34,286 nt of DNA from SZAS-103 sp964640525 (lineage in GTDB: Bacteria; Pseudomonadota; Gammaproteobacteria; Xanthomonadales; Xanthomonadaceae). The position numbers and the translations under genes are program-made. Shown here piece by piece: positions 23,801 through 32,255 of the stretch; within the stretch, counting starts at the first letter, position 1; each line of letters opens with the position of its first letter. The DNA is taken from assembly GCA_964640525.1 (NCBI GenBank), contig CAZXGS010000035.1, positions 1 through 34,286 on the forward strand, given 5' to 3'. Below the pieces are notes generated by a model, which saw only the letters and a list, made by a program, of their open reading frames with translations, was not told the DNA's origin and did no database searches.

Positions 23801-26800
23801 TTCTACCGCGAGCTGTACCTGTCTGCCGACGTGCAGCGGATCCGGGCGCGCGAGCATACCGGCTTGCTGGATCGGGCCATGCGCGAACAGGTCGAAGCCG
23901 ACTTCAAGAGCGGCAAGTTCAACGTGCTGTCGGCCACGCCGACGCTGGAAATGGGCATCGACATCGGCGATCTGTCGGCCGTGCTGATGTGCTCGGTGCC
24001 GCCGACGCAAGCCAACTACCTGCAACGGGCGGGCCGCGCCGGCCGCAAGACCGGCAATGCGTTCATGGGCACCGTAGCCGCGGGCCGTCCACACGACCTG
24101 TACTTCTGGGCCAATCCACGCGAGATGCTGGCCGGACACGTCGATTCACCTGGCGTATTCCTCAATGCCTCCGCGGTTCTGGAACGCCAGTTGGCCGCGT
24201 TCTCGTTCGACAACTGGGTGCGGGAGCGCGGCGAAGCCGCGAAGATTCCGCCACGGCTTGCCGACGTGCTCTCCGCGGTCCGCAACCAGACCCGGTCGAA
24301 GTTCCCGCATCTCTGGCTGAATTACCTGCGGCAGAACCGGGCCACGCTGCTCGATGGTTTCATCGAACTGTTCAGGCAAGGAAGCACGCCCCTGACCCGG
24401 GAAAGTGAAGACTACCTGCGACGCTTCGTCGAAGGCGGCTCCGCGGACGCCGGTTCCCTGCCCTGGAAGGTGCTCAACCGCGTGTTCGCGGTGATCCGTG
24501 ACGTGGATGATTTGAAGCGCCGGCGGGCCCGGGTCGAGGCGGAAGCCGCCAGAATCGAAGGGCTGCCTGCGCGGGGCGAATCGGACGAAGAAGAGCTGCG
24601 CGAATTGCGGGTCGAAAAGGCCGCGCTGACCCGGTTGCTGGCCGGCATCGACTCGCGCGATACGTTGCAGTTCCTGACCGATGAGGGCCTGTTGCCCAAC
24701 TACGCGTTCCCCGAGCAAGGGGTCCTGCTGCATTCGGTGATCATCCGCGACGACAAGAAGGTTGCCGCATCGGCGGAACAGCGGGTGTTGACGCTCGAGT
24801 ACGAACGTCCCGGGGCCAGTGCCATCACCGAGCTGGCACCCGAAAACGTGTTCTATGCGGAAGGGCGCAAGGTGACCATCGAGCAGGTCGACGTCGCCCG
24901 TGACAAGCCGCAGAAGTGGCGCTTCTGCCGCAGTTGCTCGTACAGCGAACCGGAGGCGGCCGCCGAGCCGCAGAGCGCCTGCCCCAGGTGCGCCGACCCC
25001 ATGTGGAGTGATGCCGGGCGGTTGCAAACCATGTTGCGCCTGAGCAAGGTGTACGCCCGCACCTACGACAGCCACAGTCGGATTGGCGATGACGCCGACG
25101 ACCGCGAGCGCAAGTTCTATGTCCGCCAGGCCTTGCTCGACGTGCGCCCAGGGGCCGTGCGTCAGGCCTGGGCGGTGGAGGACGACAGTTTCCCCTTCGC
25201 GTTTGAATTTCTGGAGCGGGTGCAGTTCCGCGAAGTGAACTTTGGCCAACAGACCGGCGAGGGTGAGCCGATCCAGATTGCCGGCAACGACAGCCGCAAG
25301 CCGGGCTTCCGGATCTGCGCCGAATGCGGGACCTTGCAGCGCAATCGGCGCCGGGAAGATGCCTGGAAGAACCATGCGCTGTATTGCTCCAGGCGCAAGG
25401 ACGAATCGCACGCTGTTCAGGAGTGCGTGTTTCTCTACCGCGAGTTCGACAGCGAGGGCATCCGCCTGTTCCTTCCCGAATCCCGTTTCGGTGGCTCGGA
25501 CGAGAGCGTCCACTCTTTCATCGCAGCGTTGCAGATGGGTCTGGAACGGCGATTCCGTGGTTCGGTCGATCATCTGCGCATCGCCCGCGACGTGCGGCTT
25601 GCGCAGGGCGAAGAGTCGCCGCGCCAGTACCTGGTGATCTATGACAGCGTCCCTGGCGGCACCGGCTACCTGAAGGAGCTGATGCGCGATCCGGCGCCAC
25701 TCCTCGAGGTATTGCGCCTGGCGCTTGCGGACCTGCAGGGCTGCCCATGCGCGGCGGACGCAAGTCGGGACGGCTGTTATCGCTGCCTCTACGGCTATCA
25801 CAATCGCGCCGATCGCAAGCATGTCTCGCGACGCACCGCGGTGGGTCTGCTGCAGGAGATCCTCGATCATCAATCCGGGCTCAAGCCGGTCGCCACGATC
25901 ACCGACGTGGTGGCTGCGAACAGCCTGTTCGACAGCGAACTGGAACGCCGCTTCATCGAAGCACTGCGGCGCAAACCTGGCGATGGTTCGGCGCGATTCG
26001 AGGTGCGCGACGAGGTCGTTCGCGGCAAGCCGGGATACGCGTTGCAAGCCGGCGAGCGGGTGTGGACGGTGGAACCCCAGGCGACGTTGGGTCCGGATCG
26101 TGGCGTGGTCATCCCGTGCAAGCCCGACTTCGTGCTTTGGCCGCAGAACATCGAGGACATGCTCCCGATTGCGGTGTTTCTCGATGGCTGGCGATACCAC
26201 AAAGACCGCATCGGCGACGACATCGCCAAGCGGATGGCGGTGGCCAGAAGCGGCAAGTTCAGCGTCTGGTCGTTGACAGCCGATGACATCAAGCACGTGC
26301 TCGAGCCGGGAAGCGCAGCGCCCGAGACACTCTGGCGGCAGGTGTTGCCGCCTTCCGGCGCTGACCGGGATGCGGGACCGACGTACGCCACGTTCAAGGT
26401 CGAGTCGTTGCGTTCGTTCCATGCGAGCTCTGCCTTCGAGCAGTTGCGTGCGCGTATCGCCGGGAGCCTGGCCGCAACCGACGATGCGATGCTTCGGCTC
26501 GCTGTGGTGCTGGCGTTGCGCCTGGGAGCCCAACCGCTGGCTGCGATCGGTTTTCAGCCACTGATGGATTCCGCCGCCGCGCGCGCATTGGAAGCGGTCA
26601 AAGCGTTTGCATGGGTGGAAGGTGCCGATCTCGGGCGCCGCTGGACCTCGGAGTCGGGGCAGATCGACATCGGCATCCAGATCCGGCGTAGCGACTTGCG
26701 GCCATTGGCCGCCAAGCCCGAAGCGCGCGACAAGCAGCCGTTGGTGGTGATGCGATGGGCCGATGCGCCGGACGTGGCGGACGCACGACGTCGGTGCCTC

Positions 26801-27205
26801 TGGCAGCAATGGTGGCATGCGGCAAACCTGTTGCTCCCGCTCGCCAACACCTGGCTGTCCACCGACTCCGGGGTCGCTCTGGCGCCGCTGGACGCGGCAC
26901 CCGCCTACCGCAAGTTCGGAAAAATGACTCCCGAGTGGGAGGCGGCGATGAGCGACGCGCTGCCGCAGGCCCAGGGCCTGTTGCTGACGTTGATGGAAGC
27001 TGGCATCCGCTGCCCGATCGTGGGTTACGAGTTGCTGGATGCTGCTGACACGGTGGTCGCACAGGCGGAATTCGCCTGGCCGGATCGCGCCGTTGCGGTG
27101 CTCATGGATCGAGTCGGCGCGGATATTTTTGCAGCGGCGGGATGGCGCGTGCAGGTGCTGAGCCAGGGAATGGACGCTGGCGAACTTGCCAGCTTGCTGA
27201 TTTGA
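20861..27205 (+). CDS. DruE-like giant helicase (DEAD/DEAH, DUF1998, PD-(D/E)XK-like end)
   Basis: This 2114-residue protein starts at the ATG preceded by AGGGGAAAGGGG; a TTG eight codons upstream is less likely. SF2 motifs: Walker A GTGSGKTE (about 97), DEAH-type box VVDELHTF (about 231), SAT in GTSATLGS (about 268), and the second RecA lobe with SATPTLEMGIDIG (about 1024) and QRAGRAGRKTGN (about 1056). Zinc-type Cys clusters include CSECGTLNPRDAPDCNHCG (about 549) and CRSCSY/CPRC. The DUF1998 region has DSVPGGTGYL (about 1595) and GCPCAADASRDGCYRC. Near the end, KPDFVLWP and AVFLDGWRYHKD (about 1753-1780) resemble a Vsr/DUF559-type PD-(D/E)XK fold. Size and order match DruE of Druantia, a phage-defence helicase; DrmA/DrmB of DISARM are related. 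No druH or other Druantia gene is present, so the type is not canonical. Confidence 0.85.
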   Translation: MQPLIVAEQVRQGVADFLATTFPATTPGFEFVMTDFLATPGKLAQGPYVSIGLPFRKYAGKPVFDWLEPGFVPHAHQARAFERLVGDAPKSTLIATGTGSGKTECFLYPVLEHCRQQRAAGKRGIKAILIYPMNALATDQASRVAKEILSRHAFAGIRAGLYVGDESGEKSTTVRRLDDGRYSVITERDRLREEPPDILLTNYKMLDFLLIRARDSVLWRHNAPDTLLFLVVDELHTFDGAQGTDLACLIRRLKARLRTPPGALACVGTSATLGSDGQERLLAFAGDVFGEAFDERAVIGEDRESVAEYLANDAVECMRMPTAADYERLAPGKGDASRYIAAQYALWFDADARVDAQDVQEVPFRVRLGTQLRQHVAFQNLLRDLHRLGGRAVALFDLEDAISGRLRDRDAAPKGYPRRWLLSLLSLVSHAKSLDPSGGIRPFLSVRVELWLRELRRMVASLSGHPRLVHSDDLAGSDAGVHLPLIHCRDCHAMGWGSVVSATDRNRLKSDLQGFYTAFFGLDLGTRFLFPAMVGTPNDSNKLERKQACSECGTLNPRDAPDCNHCGSKALLAIDLAANQRQSRRNGAPFNRSHHDCPYCDGERTLTIVGAQAASLASVSVGQLFGSPYNGDKKLIAFSDSVQDAAHRAGFFEARTWRLNLRPAMAQVIHDAVANGAPLTLATLPGAFEAQWQARLGEKDYIKAFLPPSIAWLRDYDQLLHADVLPEGNYLQQLVRRGLTWAMLGEFAQDAHVGRTLPRTRTAAAVVDAAALAAAVSASASLWREKVDALRTVTDAEAAVFLQGLLARMRRVGAVWDEFLQAYARHGCNIFVYRANNPADYAMLKTPRRPRFLSLLPYNDCDPVTGEDTDFYRDWAFKSLAGLARAALVDASVLVDVYRIALQALADAGVTQALESERPGTPVWGLRPQALRLLDAAVEWRCDHCRNAVMDHLEAGLDGTPCRRLACRGRYRLHTDDAALFYRELYLSADVQRIRAREHTGLLDRAMREQVEADFKSGKFNVLSATPTLEMGIDIGDLSAVLMCSVPPTQANYLQRAGRAGRKTGNAFMGTVAAGRPHDLYFWANPREMLAGHVDSPGVFLNASAVLERQLAAFSFDNWVRERGEAAKIPPRLADVLSAVRNQTRSKFPHLWLNYLRQNRATLLDGFIELFRQGSTPLTRESEDYLRRFVEGGSADAGSLPWKVLNRVFAVIRDVDDLKRRRARVEAEAARIEGLPARGESDEEELRELRVEKAALTRLLAGIDSRDTLQFLTDEGLLPNYAFPEQGVLLHSVIIRDDKKVAASAEQRVLTLEYERPGASAITELAPENVFYAEGRKVTIEQVDVARDKPQKWRFCRSCSYSEPEAAAEPQSACPRCADPMWSDAGRLQTMLRLSKVYARTYDSHSRIGDDADDRERKFYVRQALLDVRPGAVRQAWAVEDDSFPFAFEFLERVQFREVNFGQQTGEGEPIQIAGNDSRKPGFRICAECGTLQRNRRREDAWKNHALYCSRRKDESHAVQECVFLYREFDSEGIRLFLPESRFGGSDESVHSFIAALQMGLERRFRGSVDHLRIARDVRLAQGEESPRQYLVIYDSVPGGTGYLKELMRDPAPLLEVLRLALADLQGCPCAADASRDGCYRCLYGYHNRADRKHVSRRTAVGLLQEILDHQSGLKPVATITDVVAANSLFDSELERRFIEALRRKPGDGSARFEVRDEVVRGKPGYALQAGERVWTVEPQATLGPDRGVVIPCKPDFVLWPQNIEDMLPIAVFLDGWRYHKDRIGDDIAKRMAVARSGKFSVWSLTADDIKHVLEPGSAAPETLWRQVLPPSGADRDAGPTYATFKVESLRSFHASSAFEQLRARIAGSLAATDDAMLRLAVVLALRLGAQPLAAIGFQPLMDSAAARALEAVKAFAWVEGADLGRRWTSESGQIDIGIQIRRSDLRPLAAKPEARDKQPLVVMRWADAPDVADARRRCLWQQWWHAANLLLPLANTWLSTDSGVALAPLDAAPAYRKFGKMTPEWEAAMSDALPQAQGLLLTLMEAGIRCPIVGYELLDAADTVVAQAEFAWPDRAVAVLMDRVGADIFAAAGWRVQVLSQGMDAGELASLLI

Positions 27206-27215
27206 GGAAACGACG

Positions 27216-29297
27216 ATGCAAAAGACCGTCAAGGTTGCGCTTTCCGACGATTTTCTTCGTGCCTTTGCGGAGATTCCGCGTGATCGCCAGCAGTCGGTGG
27301 TGAAGTTCATGGCGACCTTTCGGCATAACCCGATGTCGCCCGGGATCAACTACGAGAAGATCAACGATGCCGCCGACCCGCGCATGCGCTCGGTCCGGGT
27401 TGGAATCGATTACCGGGGCATCGTGCTCAAGCCCGACCAGGGCGATGTCTATTGCCTGCTGTGGGTCGACAAGCACGACGATGCCTACGCTTGGGCGCGC
27501 CGACACAAGGTCGCCATCCATCCCGAGATCGGCACGATCCAGGTGCTGGAATCCAGCCACCACGAAGCCGCGACTCCGGAGCAGGGTCCCGCGGTACCCG
27601 GCAGCCTCTTTGCCAGCCTGAAGGATCGGGAGTTGTTGCGATTGGGCGTGCCGTCCGATCGTTTGCAGCAGGTCCGGTCGATGGCGACGGTCGAGCAGTT
27701 GGAAGATGGCCAGTTTGCGCTGCCCGACGATGCGTTCGAAGCGCTCTACCTGTTTGCCGCCGGGGAGTCGTACGAGGCGTTGGTGCGAGAGCGCGAAGCG
27801 CCGGCCAACGTGGATACCGAGGATTTCGCCGGCGCCCTGAAGCGCGATGGCAGCAAGCGCCATTTCGTGGTCATCACCGACGACCTCGACCTGGAGGCGA
27901 TCCTGGCCGCCCCCTTGGTGCGCTGGCGCGTCTTCCTGCATCCATCCCAGCGCAAACTCGTCGAGCGCGACTGGAACGGCCCGGTGCGTGTGCTTGGCGG
28001 AGCAGGCACCGGCAAGACCGTCGCCGCGATGCACCGAGCCGTGTGGCTGGCGCGCAAGTTCGCCCACCTGCCGGGCAAACCGGTCTTGTTCACCACCTTC
28101 ACCCGCACCCTTGCGGACGACATCCGCGCGCAGATCGCCTCCATTGCATCGCCGGCCGAGCGCGAGAGGATCGAGGTGGCGAACATCGATCATTGGGCGC
28201 TGTCGGTGTTGCGCCGTGCCGGTTATCGACACGAACTGCTGTTCGATGGCGGCAAGCGTCGTGACTTGTTGGCGCGCGCGCTGACGCGCAAACCGGATGA
28301 CGCGCCGTTCCCCGATCCGTTTTATCAGGCCGAGTTCGAGCGCGTCATCCTGCCGCAGGGATGCGAGTCCGCCGACGACTACCTGCGCGCGAGTCGCGTG
28401 GGCAGAGGTCGTCAGTTGAGCCGCCCGGCACGCCGCGCCCTGTGGCCGGTGTTTGCCGAGTACCGGGCACAACTGCGAAGCGCCAACCTGCGGGAGCCCG
28501 AAGAGGCCTATCGGGATGCGCTGGCCATCCTGAAGCGAGAGGGGACATCGTTGGGCATCCGCGCCATCGTGGTCGATGAAGGACAAGATCTGAGCGCGCA
28601 GGCTCTGGCGCTGTTGCGCGCCGCAGTCCCCGAGGGCCCGAACGACGTGTTCATCGTCGGCGACGCGCATCAGCGGATCTACCGCCACAAAGTGGTGCTG
28701 TCGCGCGTGGGGATCGATGTCCGTGGCCGCGGCCGCAAACTTCGCGTGAACTATCGAACCACCGATGAAATCAGGAAGTGGGCGGTCGCCCAACTGGCCG
28801 ATTGCACGATCGACGACCTGGACGGACAACCCGATGCGCTCGTCGGATACCAGTCCTTGTCGCATGGCCCCGCCCCGGAGTTGGCGAGCAGCGCGTCACG
28901 CGCCGACGAGCGGCTGGTCATCGAAGCGACCCTCGATCGCCTGCAAGCCGAGGGCATCCCGATGCGTGGCGTCTGTCTGGTCACTCGAACCAACGCGGAA
29001 GCCGACGAGTACGCGCATTGGCTGCGTTCCACGGGTCGCCAGGCGCTCAAGCTCGATCGCAACACCCCCGATGACCAGGACTTGGCGGGCCTTCGCGTGG
29101 CCACCATGCACCGCGTCAAGGGTCTGGAATTCGACGCCGTGATCCTGGCCGGATACCGCAGCCCCGAGCACTACACCCAGGTGTACGGCGGAGAGGAAGA
29201 TGCCGGCGTCATGCTCGACAATCTGACCAGCGAGCGCTGCTTGCTGCATGTCGCGGCAACCCGGGCCAAGCGGTACTTGCTGGTCAGTCATGTCTAG
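27216..29297 (+). CDS. UvrD/Rep-type helicase with N-terminal RelE-like domain
   Basis: In this 693-residue protein, residues 1-110 resemble a RelE/ParE-type fold (KVALSDDFLRAFAEIPRDRQ, PGINYEKINDAADPRMRSVR, YRGIVLKPDQGDVYCLLWVD). Residues from about 230 form an SF1A helicase: LHPSQRKLVERDWNGPVRVLG, Walker A GGAGTGKT (about 261), FTRTLADDI, DEGQD box VDEGQDLSAQ (about 452), VGDAHQRIY, VNYRTTDEI (about 509), MHRVKGLEFDAVIL (about 631) and HVAATRAKRYLLV (about 677). It begins 10 nt after the DruE-like gene with GAGGAAA before the ATG, so the two are co-transcribed. In this family the RelE-like domain may act as an RNA-binding or cleaving module or as a structural part; key RelE catalytic residues cannot be confirmed by eye. 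Confidence 0.9.
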   Translation: MQKTVKVALSDDFLRAFAEIPRDRQQSVVKFMATFRHNPMSPGINYEKINDAADPRMRSVRVGIDYRGIVLKPDQGDVYCLLWVDKHDDAYAWARRHKVAIHPEIGTIQVLESSHHEAATPEQGPAVPGSLFASLKDRELLRLGVPSDRLQQVRSMATVEQLEDGQFALPDDAFEALYLFAAGESYEALVREREAPANVDTEDFAGALKRDGSKRHFVVITDDLDLEAILAAPLVRWRVFLHPSQRKLVERDWNGPVRVLGGAGTGKTVAAMHRAVWLARKFAHLPGKPVLFTTFTRTLADDIRAQIASIASPAERERIEVANIDHWALSVLRRAGYRHELLFDGGKRRDLLARALTRKPDDAPFPDPFYQAEFERVILPQGCESADDYLRASRVGRGRQLSRPARRALWPVFAEYRAQLRSANLREPEEAYRDALAILKREGTSLGIRAIVVDEGQDLSAQALALLRAAVPEGPNDVFIVGDAHQRIYRHKVVLSRVGIDVRGRGRKLRVNYRTTDEIRKWAVAQLADCTIDDLDGQPDALVGYQSLSHGPAPELASSASRADERLVIEATLDRLQAEGIPMRGVCLVTRTNAEADEYAHWLRSTGRQALKLDRNTPDDQDLAGLRVATMHRVKGLEFDAVILAGYRSPEHYTQVYGGEEDAGVMLDNLTSERCLLHVAATRAKRYLLVSHV

Positions 29298-29330
29298 GGC
29301 GTTTGCGATGTTTTTTCCCGATCGCAACCC

Positions 29331-29540
29331 TCACATCCGCTCCGGGTCGGCGCTCGCGGATGTCGCATGCCGGGCGTCGTCTTCGGCCACCCCATGCAAG
29401 TCCGCTTGATGCGCCAGACGCGCCGCGATGGCCCTGGCTTCCTCGTACCGATGGTCGAGGAAGGCGCGCAGCATCTTCTGCCCCAGCGCCTTGCGATTGC
29501 CATCGTGGACGACCAGGGTTGGACCCCGCTGTTCCTTCAC
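29331..29540 (-). CDS. small hypothetical protein
   Basis: This 69-residue charged protein begins MKEQRGPTLVVHDGNRKALG, with a helical middle (KMLRAFLDHRYEEARAIAARLAHQADLHG). It has no signal or membrane segment. It faces the helicase operon convergently with a 33-bp gap and lies downstream of the BPSL0761-like gene on the same strand. Small proteins of this look are common beside integrases in gammaproteobacterial elements. Function unknown. Confidence 0.55.
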   Translation of the reverse strand: MKEQRGPTLVVHDGNRKALGQKMLRAFLDHRYEEARAIAARLAHQADLHGVAEDDARHATSASADPERM

Positions 29541-29669
29541 GTCCGCTCCTTTGGCCGCTGTGCGGCGTCCACGGTGATGTGGCTGGCGGGCGGAAGGTCT
29601 TGTCGCCGTCGGCAGGGAATATTCGCCAGACCTCGACCTTCCGCCGAGCCGGAGGCGCGGAAGAGGCTC

Positions 29670-29954
29670 TCAGGCCTCCTCCGGCCATCCCAGCCGGGTA
29701 TGCCAGGTCAGTGGGCCATGCCGACCCATGTCCAGATCCGGATCCATCGCGTCAGGCGATGCCAGGCCCGAGCCGCAGAAGAACGGTCGCAGGTCCCGGG
29801 CCATGCCCGCGACTTGCTCGATCGTCGGATAGTGGCGGGCAATGACCACCGCCTCGCGGCGCAACGCCAGCGGCAGGGTTTTGTCCCATGCCACTTCAAT
29901 CAGGAAGCCTCCGGCCCACAGCAGGGCGCGGGTTCTCTCCACCGGTGACGTCAT
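29670..29954 (-). CDS. BPSL0761-family small protein
   Basis: This 94-residue protein starts MTSPVERTRALLWAGGFLIE, then LPLALRREAVVIARHYPTIEQV. The pattern (ERTRA-L...FL-E, LP--LR-EA--ILRHYP) matches my recollection of the small family annotated BPSL0761, found in genomic islands of Xanthomonadaceae, Pseudomonas and Burkholderia; no function is established. The C-terminal tail (about 60-94) is variable. It belongs to the minus-strand island block. Confidence 0.65.
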   Translation of the reverse strand: MTSPVERTRALLWAGGFLIEVAWDKTLPLALRREAVVIARHYPTIEQVAGMARDLRPFFCGSGLASPDAMDPDLDMGRHGPLTWHTRLGWPEEA

Positions 29955-30054
29955 GATGTGTCTCCTCGTGGTCGTGAATCGCGGGTCGGTCGTTGTGCTC
30001 GGAAACCGTCACACACGCGGCCACGACGCAAAGCTGCGCGGAGATTTGCGCGGA

Positions 30055-30939
30055 TCAGAACGGCGATGCGTAAGGCGCGGGAGTCCAGCTGCGGCCGGGC
30101 CGGTTCGGCGAACCGGGACTGCGTTCGCAACTGCGCTGGTCGCAGGCACGGATCCGCGCCAGCAACGCGGTGGGCATCGAGCCATCCCGGCGCGTCCGCC
30201 CGCAGCCGCTGAGCAACACCCGCATCGCGAACGCGCCGTAGCGCCAGTCGTGCTCCAGTTGCCGCAGCTGCGGCTCCAGCCGGCACAGGCCGGTCAGTTC
30301 ATGGCCCATGGCCATGCCCTCTTCGCTCGGGGCCATGTCGCGGGTGTAGCTCCACAGCTTGCCGATGTCGTGCAGGAGTCCGGCGGCGACGCCCAGGTCG
30401 TGTTCGGTGGCGGTCAGTTGCCCCTGCGAGGCCATGTCGTCGGCGACCTCGATGCTGTGCAGCGCCAGCCCGCCCGGGCGGGCGTGGTGGTGGCGCGCGG
30501 AGGCCGGCATCGTCCAGAAGTGGCTGTGGACGTGGCGATCGGCGAGCACCGCACGCACGAAGTCGCGCAGCGGGTCGGCGAAGATGGCGTCGATCCGCTC
30601 CCGGACCCGCGCGAGCACGCCCGGCACCGGGCAGGTGTCCGGTGGCAGGCAGTCGATCGCATGGACGTGGGCAAGCCAACTGCCGCCGCCCGACACCATC
30701 GATTCGTTGGAACCATCGGCATCGCACCAGCGCAGGACGCTGAAACGATACGGTCGCAGCGGCTCGGAAAGAAAAGCGCGCGAGACACCCGTACTGGTGA
30801 AGGTGATGTCCATGCAGCCGACGCCGGTCGCGATCGTCCAGCGACGGCGGGCATCCTCGGCATTCCATCGGTCGAGCGTGCCGAGCAGGACGCCGTCGAC
30901 GTACAACTCCTCCAGCCACGGATCGTAGTCAGGCGACAT
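30055..30939 (-). CDS. HD-domain protein related to TraI-type (TraI_2) island proteins
   Basis: This 294-residue protein has AGGAGG 7 nt before the chosen ATG (MSPDYDPWLEELYVDG). The N-terminal ~100 residues are a small beta-rich part. The HD region follows: HFWTMPASARHHHARPGG, LHSIEVADDMA, LGVAAGLLHDIGKL and MGHELTG, giving the H...HD...H pattern of a metal-dependent phosphohydrolase or phosphodiesterase. The HHHARPGGL-HS-EVA signature is typical of HD proteins in integrative elements and conjugative TraI_2 proteins. The C-terminal ~40 residues are low complexity, so the end may be eroded. It is 11 nt downstream of the integrase stop, so probably in the same transcript. Confidence 0.8.
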   Translation of the reverse strand: MSPDYDPWLEELYVDGVLLGTLDRWNAEDARRRWTIATGVGCMDITFTSTGVSRAFLSEPLRPYRFSVLRWCDADGSNESMVSGGGSWLAHVHAIDCLPPDTCPVPGVLARVRERIDAIFADPLRDFVRAVLADRHVHSHFWTMPASARHHHARPGGLALHSIEVADDMASQGQLTATEHDLGVAAGLLHDIGKLWSYTRDMAPSEEGMAMGHELTGLCRLEPQLRQLEHDWRYGAFAMRVLLSGCGRTRRDGSMPTALLARIRACDQRSCERSPGSPNRPGRSWTPAPYASPF

Positions 30940-30950
30940 GGTGGTCCTCC

Positions 30951-32255
30951 TCAGGATGGGGCGCCCATCGAACGCAGCATCGCTTCGAGTTGGGCGCGGG
31001 TGAGTTTGGAAAGGTCCCTGGGCGTGGCGGGCGCCGTCGCGGTTGCCGTCGCGCCGCGGCTGTTGAGCAGGCCGGTGATGGCGCGCCCGTCCTGCCGGGT
31101 CAGGTTCGGCACGAAGCGCGAGTACACGGTGAACAGCATCTGCGTGTTCGCGTGGCCCATCAGCCGGGCGATCCACTCCGGGTTCTCGCCCGAGGCCAGC
31201 ATCAGCGTCGCGGTCGTGTGCCGGGTTTGGTACGGGCGGCGCTTGGCCAGGTCGAGGTAGCGCAGCAGCGGGTACCAGACCCGGGTGGTGAAGTTGTGCG
31301 CGTCGATCGGGTTGCCGTCGCGAGAGCAGAACACGTACGCGCTGTGCGGGTGCCGCAGGGCCCGCTGCGACTCCAGCGCCTCGCGCACGATCGGCAGCAT
31401 CGGAATGTCACGCAGCGAGGTTTCGTTCTTGGCGTTTTCCTCGGCTTCGCCCGACGAGAACACTTCGCGGACCGCGATCAGGCCGCGCTCGAAATCGACG
31501 TGCTTCCACTTCAGGCCGTTGATCTCGCCCGTGCGCATGCCGGTGAAGAAACGCACCGTCAGGTAGCTGCGGAAGTCCGCGCGCACCGCGGCGCGGAGGC
31601 GATCGACCTCTTCGAGCGAAAACGGCTGCACGTCGGGACGCCGTGCCTTCAGGCGCTTGATCCCGCGGCAGGCATCGGCCGTGCCGTAGCGCTCGGATGC
31701 CGCGGTCAGCATCTGCCGCAGCAAAGTCATGACCTTGTTGATCCGGGACGGCGACAGCTTGTTGCTGCTGCGGCCCGGCATCTCCGCCAGCTCCGCGCGG
31801 AAGCGCAGCACGTCGGCCTTCGTGATGTCGGACAGGCGCTCGCTGCCGAAGTGCGGAACCAGATGCTTGGCGAAGATCTGATCGACGCCCGCACGGTGCA
31901 GACGCCGCCACTGCGGGGCCATCTCGGCGCGCCAGGTCTTCCAGAACGCCTCGAAGGTCGGGGTGGACGGAACGGGGACTGCAGCCGGCGCGAAGGTGGT
32001 GGTTGCCGGAACGGCCCGCGACGAAGCCGAGGGCTCGTTCGCGAACTGTGCCGCGCGTGCGCTGCCGGGGAACGTCGCGGAGTAGTCGAAGCTGCCTTGG
32101 CGGATGTCGCGCTCGACCCGGTTGAGCAACGCCTGCACCTTCTTCCTGTTCTCGGCGGTGTCCGTCAGAGCGGTCTGCTCGCGGCAGCGGATGCCGCGAA
32201 AGTAGAAGTCGAGGAAGAGCGGTCCGCCCTTCCCGCGAGCACGGACCTTAGCCAT
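30951..32255 (-). CDS. tyrosine recombinase (integrase)
   Basis: This 434-residue protein begins MAKVRARGKGGPLFLDFYFR, an N-terminal arm-type DNA-binding domain of the DUF3596 kind. The core-binding domain is about 120-210. The catalytic domain has Arg in FFTGMRTGEINGL (about 270), HxxR-type region YQTRHTTATLML, then GH in RLMGHANTQM, and the Tyr nucleophile in LFTVYSRFVP. A low-complexity linker (about 70-115) and tail are present. The catalytic set appears complete. I chose this ATG rather than the one 13 codons upstream because the family start follows; it overlaps the excisionase-like gene by 8 bases. It drives integration of the element that occupies the right part of the window; attachment sites were not identified. 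Confidence 0.94.
   Translation of the reverse strand: MAKVRARGKGGPLFLDFYFRGIRCREQTALTDTAENRKKVQALLNRVERDIRQGSFDYSATFPGSARAAQFANEPSASSRAVPATTTFAPAAVPVPSTPTFEAFWKTWRAEMAPQWRRLHRAGVDQIFAKHLVPHFGSERLSDITKADVLRFRAELAEMPGRSSNKLSPSRINKVMTLLRQMLTAASERYGTADACRGIKRLKARRPDVQPFSLEEVDRLRAAVRADFRSYLTVRFFTGMRTGEINGLKWKHVDFERGLIAVREVFSSGEAEENAKNETSLRDIPMLPIVREALESQRALRHPHSAYVFCSRDGNPIDAHNFTTRVWYPLLRYLDLAKRRPYQTRHTTATLMLASGENPEWIARLMGHANTQMLFTVYSRFVPNLTRQDGRAITGLLNSRGATATATAPATPRDLSKLTRAQLEAMLRSMGAPS

Noticed and set aside
20486..27349. Very long minus-strand frames (876 aa and 1067 aa) opposite the DruE-like gene
   Set aside because: They mirror the codon bias of the plus-strand helicase gene and have no recognisable domains.
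20861..29297. Canonical Druantia or DISARM system
   Set aside because: Only a DruE-like protein is present. No DruH/DruM/DruF/DruG, no DrmMI or DrmMII methylase and no DrmC phospholipase-like gene were found in the window.
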